DNA of 64,000 nucleotides from Arthrobacter mangrovi (GTDB taxonomy: Bacteria > Actinomycetota > Actinomycetes > Actinomycetales > Micrococcaceae). The stretch's first letter is position 1, and each line of letters starts with the position of its first letter. Where the stretch lies: contig NZ_BRVS01000008.1 of NCBI RefSeq assembly GCF_026011795.1, positions 124,001 through 188,000 on the forward strand, in the 5' to 3' direction. Under the pieces are notes generated by a model, which ran no database searches, was not told the origin of the DNA, and saw nothing but the letters and a program-made list of their open reading frames with translations. The position numbers and the translations under genes were made by a program. Below, in pieces: positions 25,012-34,218 of this stretch.

Positions 25012-26109
25012 CTAGACGTCGCGGTCGACGACGGCTTCGGCGAACGCGGCCAAGGCGAACTTGACGGTGCTCTCCGGCAACGGATCCAGGGCAGCCTTGG
25101 CAGCGTCGGCCCATTCACGGGCCGTGTCCCAGGACTGCTGGGTGACGGGGTGCTCGCGCAGGGCCTCGACGGCCTTGGCCAGGGCCTCGTCGGAGGTCAG
25201 GTCGGCATCCACCAGCTCCAGCACGTCCGCGGCGGAAGCATCTCCGGCGGCTGCCGCCTTGCGGAGCAGCAGCACGGGCAGGGTGGGCACGCCCTCGCGC
25301 AGGTCGGTGCCCGGGGACTTGCCGGACTTGGCCTTGAGGCCGGTCACGTCGATGACGTCGTCGGCCAGCTGGAAGGCCACGCCAACGCGTTCGCCGTACT
25401 CGACCATCACGTCGACCACGTCCTGCCCGGCCCCGGCGAACATGGCGCCGAGCTGGCCGGCCGTGGCAATCAGCGAACCGGTCTTCCCGCCGATGACGGA
25501 CAGGTAGTGCTCCACCGGGTCCTCGCCGTCGCGCGGGCCCACGGTCTCCTGCAGCTGCCCCAGCACCAGGCGTTCGAAGGTGCGGGCCTGGATCAGCACC
25601 GCCTCCGGCCCCAGTTCAGACACCAGGATGGAGGCCCGGGCGAAGATCAGGTCGCCGGCGAGGATGGCCACCTGGTTGCCCCAGACCTCGTGGGCGGTGG
25701 GAGCACCGCGGCGGTAAGGCGCCGAGTCCATCACGTCGTCGTGGTAGAGCGTGGCCAGATGCGTCAGCTCCACGACCACCGCGGCCTGCAGCACCTCGGC
25801 CACCGGGCCCTTGCCCAGCTGCGACGCCAGGATGGTCAGCAGCGGCCGGACCCGCTTGCCGCCGGCCTCCACCAGGTGCCGGCTGGTCGCGTCCGCGAGC
25901 GGGTCCGAATGCGCGATCGCCACCCGAAGCTGCTTCTCCACGCGCGCGAGGGCGGTGGAAACAGCCGGTCCGAGGTCAGGATCCTGGGCCACCAGGCCGA
26001 AGCCTGCCGGGAGGTTCAGGCTTGAGGCGATGGCGGCAGTAGCCGTGTCCAGCTCCAGGGAATCCGGAACGTGGCCGGCAGGAGTCCAGCTCGGGTTTGC
26101 GTCAGTCAC
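25012..26109 (-). CDS. Polyprenyl diphosphate synthase (menaquinone side chain)
   Basis: A 365-residue trans-isoprenyl diphosphate synthase. The two Asp-rich metal-binding motifs are DDVMD (124-128) and DDVID (250-254), and GGKRVRP (83-89) is the conserved basic loop. The small residues upstream of the first motif suggest a long product. The gene is third after menG and menJ, so it most likely makes the octa- or nona-prenyl chain of menaquinone. It starts with GTG directly downstream of a -10-like element and has no ribosome-binding site. Geranylgeranyl synthase for carotenoids is the alternative. Confidence 0.88.
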   Translation of the reverse strand: MTDANPSWTPAGHVPDSLELDTATAAIASSLNLPAGFGLVAQDPDLGPAVSTALARVEKQLRVAIAHSDPLADATSRHLVEAGGKRVRPLLTILASQLGKGPVAEVLQAAVVVELTHLATLYHDDVMDSAPYRRGAPTAHEVWGNQVAILAGDLIFARASILVSELGPEAVLIQARTFERLVLGQLQETVGPRDGEDPVEHYLSVIGGKTGSLIATAGQLGAMFAGAGQDVVDVMVEYGERVGVAFQLADDVIDVTGLKAKSGKSPGTDLREGVPTLPVLLLRKAAAAGDASAADVLELVDADLTSDEALAKAVEALREHPVTQQSWDTAREWADAAKAALDPLPESTVKFALAAFAEAVVDRDV

Positions 26110-26115
26110 GGTTCA

Positions 26116-26121
26116 ACACTA
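26116..26121 (-). promoter_or_regulatory. -10 element of polyprenyl synthase gene, leaderless start
   Basis: TAGTGT on the leftward strand ends six bases before the GTG start. It overlaps the stop of menJ and would provide an internal, leaderless promoter. Confidence 0.5.
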
Positions 26122-27432
26122 ACTAATCGTCGGGACGGTTGGTCTGCGGTCAACGGTTACGCCGCCGGTCTGGTTGGAAGCCTGCGGCGTGATTTTCTCC
26201 AGCAAGTGAATAACTCTATCCTCAAAGCCCGCGCCGTTCGCGTCCGTCAGGTTGGCCAGCATGCGCACCACGAAGCGCATCAGCGGCGGGACGGGCATGC
26301 CGGTGCGCAGCGCCAGCTTCATGATCGCCGGCTGGCCGATCAGGCCGGCAAAGACCCTCCCGAGCGTGAAGTGGCTGCCCCACTGGTTGCGGATGATTTC
26401 CGGGTAGCGGGTTAGGACCTGCTCATCCAGCTCTCCGGCCCCGGACTGCGCGTCGATGATGAGCTCCGCCGCGTACCGGGCCGACTCCATCGCGTAGGAG
26501 ATGCCCTCGCCATTGAACGGGCTGACCATGCCGCCCGCGTCGCCCAGCAGCAACAGGCCCGGAGAGTAGTGCGGGGTGCGGTTGAACCCCATGGGCAGGG
26601 CCGCGCCCCGCACCTGCCCCACCTGGTTCTCCTCGGTGAAGCCCCACTCCTCGGGCATTCCGGCGGTCCAGTCCCGCAGCACCTGCCGGTAATCGAGCTT
26701 GCCGAAGGACTTCGACGAGTTCAGGATGCCTAGGCCCACGTTGGAGGTGCCGTCGCCGACGCCGAAGACCCAGCCGTAGCCCGGCAGCGGGTTCCCTTGG
26801 GCGTCCGGCAGTTCCAGCCAGCCCTCCATCCAGTCGTCCTCGTGCCGCGGGCTGGTGAAGTACGTCCGTACGGCCACGCCGAGCGGCCGGTCGTCCCGCT
26901 TTTCGATACCGAGGCTGAGCGCGGTGCGGGCGGAGTTGCCGTCAGCGGCCAGCACGACGTCGGCAGTAAAGTCCCGCGTCTCGCCCGTCTTGCGGCCGCG
27001 ATCGTCCAGGACGCTGGCACGCACTCCGGTGACCCGACCGGCGTCGTCGCGCAGCGCCTCGGACACCGAGTGCCGTTCCAGCACCCGCGCTCCGGCCGCC
27101 TCGGCGTGCCGGGCCAGCTCCTCATCGAATCCCAGCCGGGTGCGGATCAGGCCGTAGTCCGGGAAGTCGGACAGCTCGGGCCAGGGCAGCTCCAGGCGGC
27201 GGCCGCCGGCGATCAGGCGCAGCCCGCGGTTCCGCCGCCAGCCGGCGGCTTCCTCGTGCGGCAGGCCCAGCAGCTGGATTTCGCGGACGGCGCGCGGCGT
27301 CAGCCCGTCGCCGCAGACCTTCTCGCGCGGGAATGATGTCTTCTCCAGCACCGTCACTTCGATGCCGGCCTTGGCCAGATAGTAGGCAGCGGTCGACCCG
27401 GCAGGTCCTGCCCCGACAATCAGTACGGACAC
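26119..27432 (-). CDS. menJ: Geranylgeranyl reductase family protein, menaquinone reductase MenJ type
   Basis: A 437-residue FAD-dependent enzyme. The N-terminal GAGPAGSTAAYYLAKAG (residues 7-23) binds the dinucleotide, followed by the family motif PREKVCGDGLTPRA (about 40-53), and a second FAD contact GDAGGMVSPFNGEG near residue 298. MenJ partially saturates the menaquinone isoprenoid chain in actinobacteria, giving dihydro-menaquinones. The gene is one base from menG, and the polyprenyl synthase follows, supporting a quinone role over an archaeal-lipid-like one. Confidence 0.85.
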   Translation of the reverse strand: MSVLIVGAGPAGSTAAYYLAKAGIEVTVLEKTSFPREKVCGDGLTPRAVREIQLLGLPHEEAAGWRRNRGLRLIAGGRRLELPWPELSDFPDYGLIRTRLGFDEELARHAEAAGARVLERHSVSEALRDDAGRVTGVRASVLDDRGRKTGETRDFTADVVLAADGNSARTALSLGIEKRDDRPLGVAVRTYFTSPRHEDDWMEGWLELPDAQGNPLPGYGWVFGVGDGTSNVGLGILNSSKSFGKLDYRQVLRDWTAGMPEEWGFTEENQVGQVRGAALPMGFNRTPHYSPGLLLLGDAGGMVSPFNGEGISYAMESARYAAELIIDAQSGAGELDEQVLTRYPEIIRNQWGSHFTLGRVFAGLIGQPAIMKLALRTGMPVPPLMRFVVRMLANLTDANGAGFEDRVIHLLEKITPQASNQTGGVTVDRRPTVPTIS

Positions 27433-27433
27433 G

Positions 27434-28195
27434 TCAGCCGGCGGTCCTGGAGCTCCGGCGGCGCAGCGCGGTCTGGGAGTCCGCGTTGGAGGCGTCGGCG
27501 CGGCCCGGCTTTTCCGCCCGGTGGACGGCTACGATGCCGCCGCTGAGGTTGCGGTAGGCGACGTTCTGCCAGCCCTCTTCCCTGATCCAGGCGGCGAGGC
27601 CGTGCTGGTCCGGCCACGCGCGGATGGACTCCGCCAGGTAGACGTAGGAGGCCGGGTTGGAGGAGATCTTGCTGGCGATCGCGGGCAGCGCCCGCATCAG
27701 GTACTCGGTGTAGATGGTCCGCCAGACCGGCAGGGCCGGCGAGGAGAACTCGGCGATCACCAGCCGCGCGCCGGGCTTGGCCACCCGCAGCATCTCCCGC
27801 AGGGCCACCCGCGGCTCATTCACGTTGCGCAGGCCGAAGGAGATGGTCACGGCGTCGAAGGAGTTGTCCGCGAAGGGCAGGTTGGTGGCGTCTCCGGCGA
27901 CGAAGTCGATATCCGGCCGGCGGCGCTTGCCCACCTCGAGCATGCCGAGGGAGAAGTCGCAGGCGACGACCTCGATCCCGGCGTCCGCGTACGGTTCGCT
28001 GGAAGTTCCGGTCCCGGCCGCCAGGTCCAGGACCCGCTGGCCCGGCTTGGCGCCCACGGCCTCGACCACCACACGGCGCCAGCGGCGGGTCTGGCCCATG
28101 GAAAGGACATCGTTGACCAGGTCGTATTTGGGGGCGACGTCGTCGAACATGGCGGCGACTTCGTCGGGGCGCTTCTCCAGGGATGCTCGGTTCAC
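27434..28195 (-). CDS. menG: Demethylmenaquinone methyltransferase
   Basis: A 253-residue SAM-dependent methyltransferase of the UbiE/MenG family, carrying out the last ring methylation of menaquinone. It has the family opening ([20 protein letters not shown], residues 13-32), the SAM loop LDLAAGTGT (about 56-64) and the SFGLRNV motif (about 118-124). The C-terminal 25 residues form a basic Ser/Arg tail not usually present. It heads the leftward menG-menJ-polyprenyl synthase set and diverges from menF. The start is GTG with no ribosome-binding site. Confidence 0.92.
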   Translation of the reverse strand: MNRASLEKRPDEVAAMFDDVAPKYDLVNDVLSMGQTRRWRRVVVEAVGAKPGQRVLDLAAGTGTSSEPYADAGIEVVACDFSLGMLEVGKRRRPDIDFVAGDATNLPFADNSFDAVTISFGLRNVNEPRVALREMLRVAKPGARLVIAEFSSPALPVWRTIYTEYLMRALPAIASKISSNPASYVYLAESIRAWPDQHGLAAWIREEGWQNVAYRNLSGGIVAVHRAEKPGRADASNADSQTALRRRSSRTAG

Positions 28196-28201
28196 GGCAT
28201 C

Positions 28202-28207
28202 ATTCTC
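28202..28207 (-). promoter_or_regulatory. Possible -10 element of menG, leaderless start
   Basis: GAGAAT on the leftward strand sits six bases from the menG GTG, matching the spacing seen at several other starts in the window. The first position departs from consensus. Confidence 0.4.
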
Positions 28208-28299
28208 TCAAAGTTTGTCCCGGCGGCCGAACCCGTCGTCCCGGCGCCGGGAGGCCGGTGGCGCCGCGGGTTCCGCCGAAGGGTACCCTTGAATCCATC

Positions 28300-29604
28300 A
28301 TGACCTCCCTGCGCTCCGTCACCGTCGACCTCGGCGGGCTCTCCTCTTCCACCGGCATTCTGGATTACCTGGTGCGTGACGACGCGCACTGCTGGATCCG
28401 CCACGGGGCAGGGCTGGTGGCCTTCGGCGAGGCGGCCAGGTTCACGTCCTCCGGCCCGGACCGGTTCAGCGACGCCGCCGAATGGTGGCGCCGGACAGCC
28501 CGGGCGGCCGAGGTGGACAACCCGCTCAGCGCTCCCGGCACGGGCCTGGTGGCCTTCGGCTCGTTCGCTTTCTCCAAGACGTCGGCCTACGAATCCCGCC
28601 TGATCGTTCCGCGAATCGTCGTGGGAGCAGACGAGTCCGGTGCGTGGCTGACCCTGATCTCGGACGACGGCGGGGCCGAGCTGACGGCCGATGCCGCCCG
28701 GGCCGAGCTGGCCGGATGGCTGGAGGAGGTCTCGCCCGAACACGGTCCGGACGGCGCCGATACCCTGCACCCCGGCCAGGTGTCCGAGGAAGCCTACATG
28801 GCTGCCGTCGCGGCCGGCGTCGAGCGCATTGCCGGCGGCGGCCTGACCAAACTGGTGCTTGCCCGCGACCTGGTGGCGGACCTGTCCTCCCCCATCGCCA
28901 CCGCCCAGGTGCTCCGCGAGCTGGCCGCGCGCTACCACGACTGCTGGACCTACAGCGTGGACGGGCTGATCGGTTCCACGCCCGAGATGCTGATCAAGGT
29001 GGAGGACAACGTGGCGCGGGCACGGGTGCTCGCGGGGACCCTGGACCGGGCCAACACGCACAAGATCGAGGGCGAGTCGGATGCGGCCTACGCCGAGCGC
29101 GTGCTGGCCGGCTCGGAGAAGCAGCAGCACGAACACGAGATCGCGATCGACTCGCTCACGCGCAAGCTCCAGCCCTACACCTCCGCCATGACCTCGCACA
29201 GCGAGCCGTTCGTGCTGGAACTGCCCAACGTCTGGCATCTGGCCTCGGACGTCTCGGCCGATCTCGCACTCGACGGCGGAAGGACGCCGTCGTCCCTGGA
29301 ACTCGCCGAGGCGGTGCATCCCACCGCGGCAGTGTGCGGCAGCCCCACGGAGGCCGCCGGCGACCTCATCCGCGAGCTCGAGCAGATGGACCGCGGACCT
29401 TACGCCGGCCCGGTCGGCTGGACGGACGGCGCTGGCAACGGCGAGTGGGGCATTGCCCTGCGCGGGGCCGTCGTCGAGACGCCCACCCGCGTGCGGCTCT
29501 ACGCCGGCTGCGGGATCGTGGAGGCCTCGACACCGGAGGCGGAGCTGGCGGAGACCTGGGCGAAGTTCCGGCCGATGATCGAATCCCTCGGACTGCGCCG
29601 CTGA
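28300..29604 (+). CDS. menF: Isochorismate synthase
   Basis: A 434-residue chorismate-utilising enzyme that converts chorismate to isochorismate, the first committed step of menaquinone synthesis. The C-terminal half has the family core: LTKLVLARDLV, the substrate-binding PEMLIKVEDN, and LAGTLDRAN, followed by HEHEIAIDSL and the HPTAAVCGSP signature. The final Mg-binding region is YAGPVGWTDGAGNGEW. EntC-type siderophore synthases are similar, but the flanking men genes indicate MenF. TACCCT ten bases upstream is a possible -10 element giving a very short leader. Confidence 0.88.
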   Translation: MTSLRSVTVDLGGLSSSTGILDYLVRDDAHCWIRHGAGLVAFGEAARFTSSGPDRFSDAAEWWRRTARAAEVDNPLSAPGTGLVAFGSFAFSKTSAYESRLIVPRIVVGADESGAWLTLISDDGGAELTADAARAELAGWLEEVSPEHGPDGADTLHPGQVSEEAYMAAVAAGVERIAGGGLTKLVLARDLVADLSSPIATAQVLRELAARYHDCWTYSVDGLIGSTPEMLIKVEDNVARARVLAGTLDRANTHKIEGESDAAYAERVLAGSEKQQHEHEIAIDSLTRKLQPYTSAMTSHSEPFVLELPNVWHLASDVSADLALDGGRTPSSLELAEAVHPTAAVCGSPTEAAGDLIRELEQMDRGPYAGPVGWTDGAGNGEWGIALRGAVVETPTRVRLYAGCGIVEASTPEAELAETWAKFRPMIESLGLRR

Positions 29605-29744
29605 GCCGAGGCCTGCTTCCCGCCCCTGCCGCTGGTTACTCATAGGCAAAACCTGTAGCCTGTGGGGCAAGTCATACTGTGACGCTAGAATTACGTTTGT
29701 TTTGCCAGCTCTGCTAGATCGCTTCAAGTAAAGGATTGCCCACC

Positions 29745-30551
29745 ATGCGGCTAACCATCTCCAAGTCCTCGCGGGTTGCTGTCCTGTTGGCAGCCTCCGC
29801 CCTGGCCCTGACAGCCTGCGGCAGCGGCTCGTCCTCCGACGGCGGCAGCCAGGCCGCGGACAACGAGCTCGGGCTCGTGACTCCCGGAACCCTGACGGTC
29901 TGCTCGGACATTCCCTACCCGCCGTTCGAATTCGAAAAGGACGGCCAGTACACCGGCTTCGACATGGACATGGTGGGGGAGATCGCCAAGGGCCTCGACC
30001 TGGAGCTGAAGGTCCAGGACGTCGGCTTCGACGGCCTCCAGAGCGGCGTGGTGCTGAACGCCGGCCAGTGCGACATGGGTGCCAGCGCCATCACCATCAC
30101 CGAAGAGCGCAAGAAGAACCTGGCCTTCACCGAGCCCTACTACGACTCGCTGCAGTCGCTGCTCGTGCCGGCGGGCTCCGACATCAAGACCATCGATGAC
30201 CTCTCGGGCAAGTCCGTGGGCGTCCAGCAGGGCACCACCGGCGAGAAATACACCCGCGAGAATGCACCGTCCGACGCGGAAATCCGCGCCTACCCGTCCG
30301 ACGGCGAGCTCTTCCCGGCCCTGCAGTCCGGCGGTGTCGACGCCGTGCTTCAGGATCTCCCGGTCAACCTTGGCCACCTGGAGAACGGCAAGTACGAAGT
30401 GGTGCAGGAGTTCAAGACGGACGAACAGTACGGCTTCGCCATGAAGAAGGAAGGCACCGAAGCCCTGCTCAAGGCCGTCGACGGCCAGCTGAAGGACCTG
30501 CGCGACAGCGGCAAGTACCAGGAAATCTACGACAAGTACTTCAAGCAGTAG
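29745..30551 (+). CDS. Amino-acid ABC transporter substrate-binding lipoprotein
   Basis: A 268-residue extracellular solute-binding protein. It has an N-terminal signal peptide with lipobox LTAC (Cys 25), so it is anchored to the outer face of the membrane. The mature part has family-3 features: PYPPFEF, YTGFDMDMVGEIAKGL, and the ITEERKKNLAFTEPYYDS signature. The family binds polar amino acids. ATG 29745 is chosen since AAAGGA lies nine bases upstream. The permease and ATPase genes follow, separated by a strong hairpin that would reduce their expression relative to this protein. Confidence 0.9.
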   Translation: MRLTISKSSRVAVLLAASALALTACGSGSSSDGGSQAADNELGLVTPGTLTVCSDIPYPPFEFEKDGQYTGFDMDMVGEIAKGLDLELKVQDVGFDGLQSGVVLNAGQCDMGASAITITEERKKNLAFTEPYYDSLQSLLVPAGSDIKTIDDLSGKSVGVQQGTTGEKYTRENAPSDAEIRAYPSDGELFPALQSGGVDAVLQDLPVNLGHLENGKYEVVQEFKTDEQYGFAMKKEGTEALLKAVDGQLKDLRDSGKYQEIYDKYFKQ

Positions 30552-30558
30552 CAGTCTC

Positions 30559-30595
30559 GGCTCCGCCCCGGACCATCAGCGTCCGGGGCGGAGCC
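30559..30595 (+). terminator. Intercistronic hairpin between binding protein and permease
   Basis: A perfect 15-bp inverted repeat (30559-30573 with 30581-30595) and a seven-base loop begins eight bases after the binding-protein stop. It can act as a partial terminator or as a 3' stabilising structure, giving excess binding protein over permease. Confidence 0.75.
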
Positions 30596-30623
30596 CGTTC
30601 CCTGACCTTTGGAAGGCCACCTT

Positions 30624-31409
30624 GTGAAACCATCTGCCCGCCGGCGCCTCTTCCGCGGCGTGCTGTACGCCGTCTTCGTCATCGTCCTCGCCGCCGTGCT
30701 CTTCGCCGCGGACTGGGAGGCGATCCAGACCAACTTCTTCAACCCGGAGGTCGCGGCCGCCACCTTCCCCGACGTGATCGTCGTCGCGGCGAAGAACACG
30801 ATCATCTACACGGCCATCGCCTTCGTCGGCGGCCTGGTCCTGGGCCTCATCCTGGCCTTGATGAAACTCTCCCCGGTCGCACCGTACCGCTGGGTGGCCA
30901 CCGCCTACGTGGAACTCTTCCGCGGCCTGCCCGCGCTGCTGGTCATCTTCGGGTTCGCCTTCGCCGTGCCGATCGCCTTCGATTGGCGGCCGCCGGGCGG
31001 CAGCGCCGGCGCGGGGCTGATCGCCCTGATCATCGTCTCCGGCGCGTACATCGCCGAGACCCTGCGGGCCGGCATCGAGGCCGTTCCCGCCGGCCAGCGC
31101 GAGGCCGCCCGGTCGCTCGGCATGAATCCGAGCTGGACCATGGTTTCCGTTGTGCTGCCGCAGGCCTTCCGCATCGTGACCCCGCCGCTGACCAACGAAC
31201 TGGTCATCCTGATCAAGGACACCTCGCTGCTGTTCATCGCCGGCATGGCCCTGAACGAGCGGGAGCTCACCACCTTCGCGCGCGACTCGGTCTCCCAGTC
31301 GGCCAACGCCACGCCGCTGGTGATCGCCGCGCTGATGTACCTGATCATCACCCTGCCGCTGACCCAGCTTGTCGCCAGGCTCGAACGACACAACAAGAGA
31401 GGCCGGTAA
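30624..31409 (+). CDS. Amino-acid ABC transporter permease
   Basis: A 261-residue inner-membrane permease of the His/Glu/Gln/Arg family. About five helices are visible. The cytoplasmic EAA loop that contacts the ATPase reads IEAVPAGQREAARSLGMNPSWTM near residues 149-170. GTG 30624 is chosen because GGAAGG lies seven bases before it; a TTG five codons earlier lacks a site. It appears to be the only permease gene, so the transporter would use a homodimeric channel. It lies between the binding-protein gene and the ATPase gene. Confidence 0.9.
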   Translation: MKPSARRRLFRGVLYAVFVIVLAAVLFAADWEAIQTNFFNPEVAAATFPDVIVVAAKNTIIYTAIAFVGGLVLGLILALMKLSPVAPYRWVATAYVELFRGLPALLVIFGFAFAVPIAFDWRPPGGSAGAGLIALIIVSGAYIAETLRAGIEAVPAGQREAARSLGMNPSWTMVSVVLPQAFRIVTPPLTNELVILIKDTSLLFIAGMALNERELTTFARDSVSQSANATPLVIAALMYLIITLPLTQLVARLERHNKRGR

Positions 31410-31412
31410 GCG

Positions 31413-32168
31413 ATGGCCACCAATAGTCCGCAGAAGGACCGTCCCGCGATCGAGGTCCGGGATCTCTGCAAGAACTTCGGTGACAACGAGGTCCTCAAGG
31501 GCATCGATTTCCACGTCGACCAGGGCGAGGTGGTCTGCGTGATCGGGCCGTCCGGCTCCGGAAAGTCCACCCTGCTCCGCTGCGTCAACCGGCTCGAGGA
31601 GCCCACGAGCGGCACGGTGCTGGTCGAGGGCGTCGACATCACGGACCCGGAGACGGACCTCGACAAGATCCGTACCCGGATTGGGATGGTGTTCCAGCAG
31701 TTCAACCTCTTCCCGCACCTGAGCGTGCTGCGGAACCTGACCCTCGCCCAGCAGCGCGCCAAGCGGCGCCCGAAGGCCGAGGCCGTCGAGATTGCGCGGA
31801 AGAACCTGGCGAAGGTCGGACTGGCCAACCGCGAGGATGCCTACCCGTCCCAGCTTTCCGGCGGGCAGCAGCAGCGGGTGGCTATCGCCCGTGCCCTGTC
31901 CATGAACCCGGACATGATGCTTTTCGACGAGCCCACCAGCGCGCTGGACCCCGAACTGGTCGGCGACGTGCTCGGCGTGATGCGCCAGCTCGCGGACGAG
32001 GGCATGACCATGATGGTGGTGACCCATGAGATGGGCTTCGCCCGCGAGGTCGGCGACCGCGTCGTCTTCATGGACGGCGGCGTCGTCGTGGAACAGGGTG
32101 ACCCCAAGGAAGTGCTCGGCAACCCGCAGCACGCCCGGACCCAGGCCTTCCTCTCCAAGGTCCTCTAA
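31413..32168 (+). CDS. Amino-acid ABC transporter ATP-binding protein
   Basis: A 251-residue ABC ATPase that powers uptake by the preceding permease. Walker [10 protein letters not shown] is near residue 45, the Q-loop follows in [13 protein letters not shown], the signature is [15 protein letters not shown] near 149, and Walker B is [14 protein letters not shown] near 170, with the H-loop in VVTHEMGF. It matches the GlnQ/GluA-type polar amino-acid ATPases. It starts three bases after the permease stop and is followed at once by a strong terminator. Confidence 0.92.
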   Translation: MATNSPQKDRPAIEVRDLCKNFGDNEVLKGIDFHVDQGEVVCVIGPSGSGKSTLLRCVNRLEEPTSGTVLVEGVDITDPETDLDKIRTRIGMVFQQFNLFPHLSVLRNLTLAQQRAKRRPKAEAVEIARKNLAKVGLANREDAYPSQLSGGQQQRVAIARALSMNPDMMLFDEPTSALDPELVGDVLGVMRQLADEGMTMMVVTHEMGFAREVGDRVVFMDGGVVVEQGDPKEVLGNPQHARTQAFLSKVL

Positions 32169-32193
32169 GGCCCCGGGGCCCTGCCCCGGGGCC
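32169..32193 (+). terminator. Rho-independent-like terminator after ABC transporter operon
   Basis: A perfect 11-bp GC stem with a three-base loop starts immediately after the ATPase stop (32169-32179 pairing with 32183-32193). It also lies just beyond the menD stop on the other strand and may serve both directions. The following T-tract is very short. Confidence 0.75.
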
Positions 32194-32221
32194 CTTCCCC
32201 GAGGCAGCGGCACCCGGACGG

Positions 32222-34066
32222 TCAGGCCTGCTGCGGGACCAGCGGGGCGGCGGCGCCGCTGACCGCCGCGGCAATCCGGGCGTGCAGGTCCCGCAGCCGG
32301 GAGCGGTCCGTCCGGACCTCCAGCAGGCTGCGCCCGACGATGGGCTCCCGCAGCGCGGCCTCCAGCCCGCTTTCGTCCTCGACCAGCCGGTAGCGCACGC
32401 CGTACGCGGCCGCCACGGCCGACAGGTCCACCCGGTGCGGCGTCCCGAAGAGGCGTTCGACGGCGGCGGTGTAGTTTGCCTCAAGGCCCACTTTCCCGTG
32501 CTCCAGCAGGGTGAAGATCCCGCCGCCGCCATCGTTGAGCACCACGATCTGCAGCGCCGGCTCCGGTTCACCCGCACCGAGGAAGAGGCCGCCCGCATCA
32601 TGCAGGAAGGTCAGGTCGCCCAGCAGCACCCGGGTGGGTTCCTGCGCCGCCAGCGCGACCCCGGTCGCAGTGGAGACCGTGCCGTCGATCCCGGCGAGCC
32701 CGCGGTTGGCGTGCACGAAGGCGGCCGGTTCCGTTGCGGCCGGGCCGAGAAGATCCACGTCGCGGATGGGGTTGGACGAGCCGAGCACCAGCCTGCCCGC
32801 GGTGTGGCGCCACACGGCCGCACCGACCCGCAGTCCGGTCAGCCCGGGTTCGGCCGCCAGCACCTCGGCCGCGGCCGCGGCTCCCGCCTCGCCCGCCTGC
32901 TGCCAGCGCTCCAGCCAGCCCTCCGGCCCCAGCCCGGAGAAGAGAGACAGGTCGGCGGGTTCGTCGATGAGCCGCTCCCGGCGCCGCCCCGCATCGAACC
33001 AGGCCACGGGCTCGGGCATGAAGAGCGCCGACTGGACGTCCTCGCGGCCCAGCAGGGCGGCCACCGGCCGCGACAGGGTCGGCCGCCCGAAGACCACCAC
33101 GCGCTCCACCGCGGCACCCAACTGGGCCAGCAGCATCCGGTAGACGGCCACGGCGTTGGGCCCGAAGCGGGCGTTGGACGACGGCTCGGCGAGCAGCGGC
33201 AGGCGGTGCGCGCGGGCAAAGGCTTCGGCATACGCGCCGGCCCCGTGGCCCGCGACGACGACGGTGCGCCGCTCCTCGGCGGTTTCCACAGTCGGCACCG
33301 GCGCCCGCTTCGGCGCCTTCAAGGGTGCGGGCACTTCCAAGACCGCTGGCGACGCCTCGTTTCCGTCGACTGGAACAGCGCCGCTGCCCACGGCGACAGG
33401 CTCCCCCAGCCCCGCAGCCGGACCGCCGCCGTCGCCAATCAACGGCACCAGCGGATCCCGCAGCGCCAGGTTGATGTGCACCGGCCCCACCGCTCCTCGG
33501 TGACGGTCCGGTTCCGCGGCCGCGGCACCCGGCGACGGGGTGGCCGCGAGGCCGTGGGTGTCCGCACCCTGGCCGGACTCCGGCAGCGGAATGCCCTTGG
33601 CCGCGAGCAGGCCGACGGCCACCGGTTCGGCCGGGTCGGCACCGGCTGCCACATCGACGGCATAGCGGACGTGGCTGCCGAAAATCCCGGGCTGCACCGT
33701 GGTCTGGTTGGCGCCGGTTCCGCGCAGTTCCTCGGGACGGTCGGCGCTGAGCACCACGAGTTCGACGCCGGCGTGATTGGCTTCCATCACCGCCGGCAGC
33801 AGTTCGCCCACAGCCGTGCCGGAGGTCGTCACCACCGGGACCGGGCGCAGCGAGCCGAGCGAGAGCCCCAGCGCGGTGAATCCCGCCGCACGCTCGTCGA
33901 TGCGCACGTGCAGCCGCAGTCCCCCGCGGCCCTCCTCCTCGGCCAGCGCGTAGGCCAGCGGGGCGCTGCGGGATCCGGGCGCGACGACGACGTCCCGCAC
34001 CCCGCCCTCGAGCAGTGCGCGGACGGCGGAGCGGGCGGCATCGATGGCGTTGAGCGCGGCAGTCAC
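32222..34066 (-). CDS. menD: SEPHCHC synthase, menaquinone biosynthesis
   Basis: A 614-residue ThDP-dependent enzyme that joins isochorismate with 2-oxoglutarate-derived succinyl semialdehyde. It has the N-terminal VAPGSRSAPLAYAL and HVRIDERAAGFTALG segment with the catalytic Glu, the GTGANQTTVQPGIFG loop, and the ThDP/Mg site LNDGGGGIFTLLEH near residue 518. A Pro/Ala/Gly-rich insert of about 60 residues near 215-270 makes it longer than Escherichia coli MenD. It starts with a GTG that has a -10-like element six bases upstream and no ribosome-binding site. Confidence 0.9.
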   Translation of the reverse strand: MTAALNAIDAARSAVRALLEGGVRDVVVAPGSRSAPLAYALAEEEGRGGLRLHVRIDERAAGFTALGLSLGSLRPVPVVTTSGTAVGELLPAVMEANHAGVELVVLSADRPEELRGTGANQTTVQPGIFGSHVRYAVDVAAGADPAEPVAVGLLAAKGIPLPESGQGADTHGLAATPSPGAAAAEPDRHRGAVGPVHINLALRDPLVPLIGDGGGPAAGLGEPVAVGSGAVPVDGNEASPAVLEVPAPLKAPKRAPVPTVETAEERRTVVVAGHGAGAYAEAFARAHRLPLLAEPSSNARFGPNAVAVYRMLLAQLGAAVERVVVFGRPTLSRPVAALLGREDVQSALFMPEPVAWFDAGRRRERLIDEPADLSLFSGLGPEGWLERWQQAGEAGAAAAAEVLAAEPGLTGLRVGAAVWRHTAGRLVLGSSNPIRDVDLLGPAATEPAAFVHANRGLAGIDGTVSTATGVALAAQEPTRVLLGDLTFLHDAGGLFLGAGEPEPALQIVVLNDGGGGIFTLLEHGKVGLEANYTAAVERLFGTPHRVDLSAVAAAYGVRYRLVEDESGLEAALREPIVGRSLLEVRTDRSRLRDLHARIAAAVSGAAAPLVPQQA

Positions 34067-34072
34067 GGTTCC

Positions 34073-34078
34073 ATCCTA
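34073..34078 (-). promoter_or_regulatory. -10 element of menD, leaderless start
   Basis: TAGGAT on the leftward strand is six bases from the menD GTG start, so the transcript would begin at the start codon. Confidence 0.5.
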
Positions 34079-34127
34079 GGCAGACGCACCGGCCGGCCGG
34101 CCCAACACCAAGTACGAAGCCCAAGCA

Positions 34128-34165
34128 CGAAGGCCGCGCCCACCCTTCGGTGGACGCGGCCTTCG
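34128..34165 (-). terminator. Terminator hairpin downstream of phoX
   Basis: A 16-bp stem with a single mismatch and six-base loop (34128-34143 with 34150-34165), located between the phoX stop and menD. It probably ends phoX transcription. Confidence 0.75.
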
Positions 34166-34218
34166 CGCGGAGCGTGGCAGCGGCCGGACCCCTTGGCGGG
34201 ACCGGCCGCCGGCGCGGA

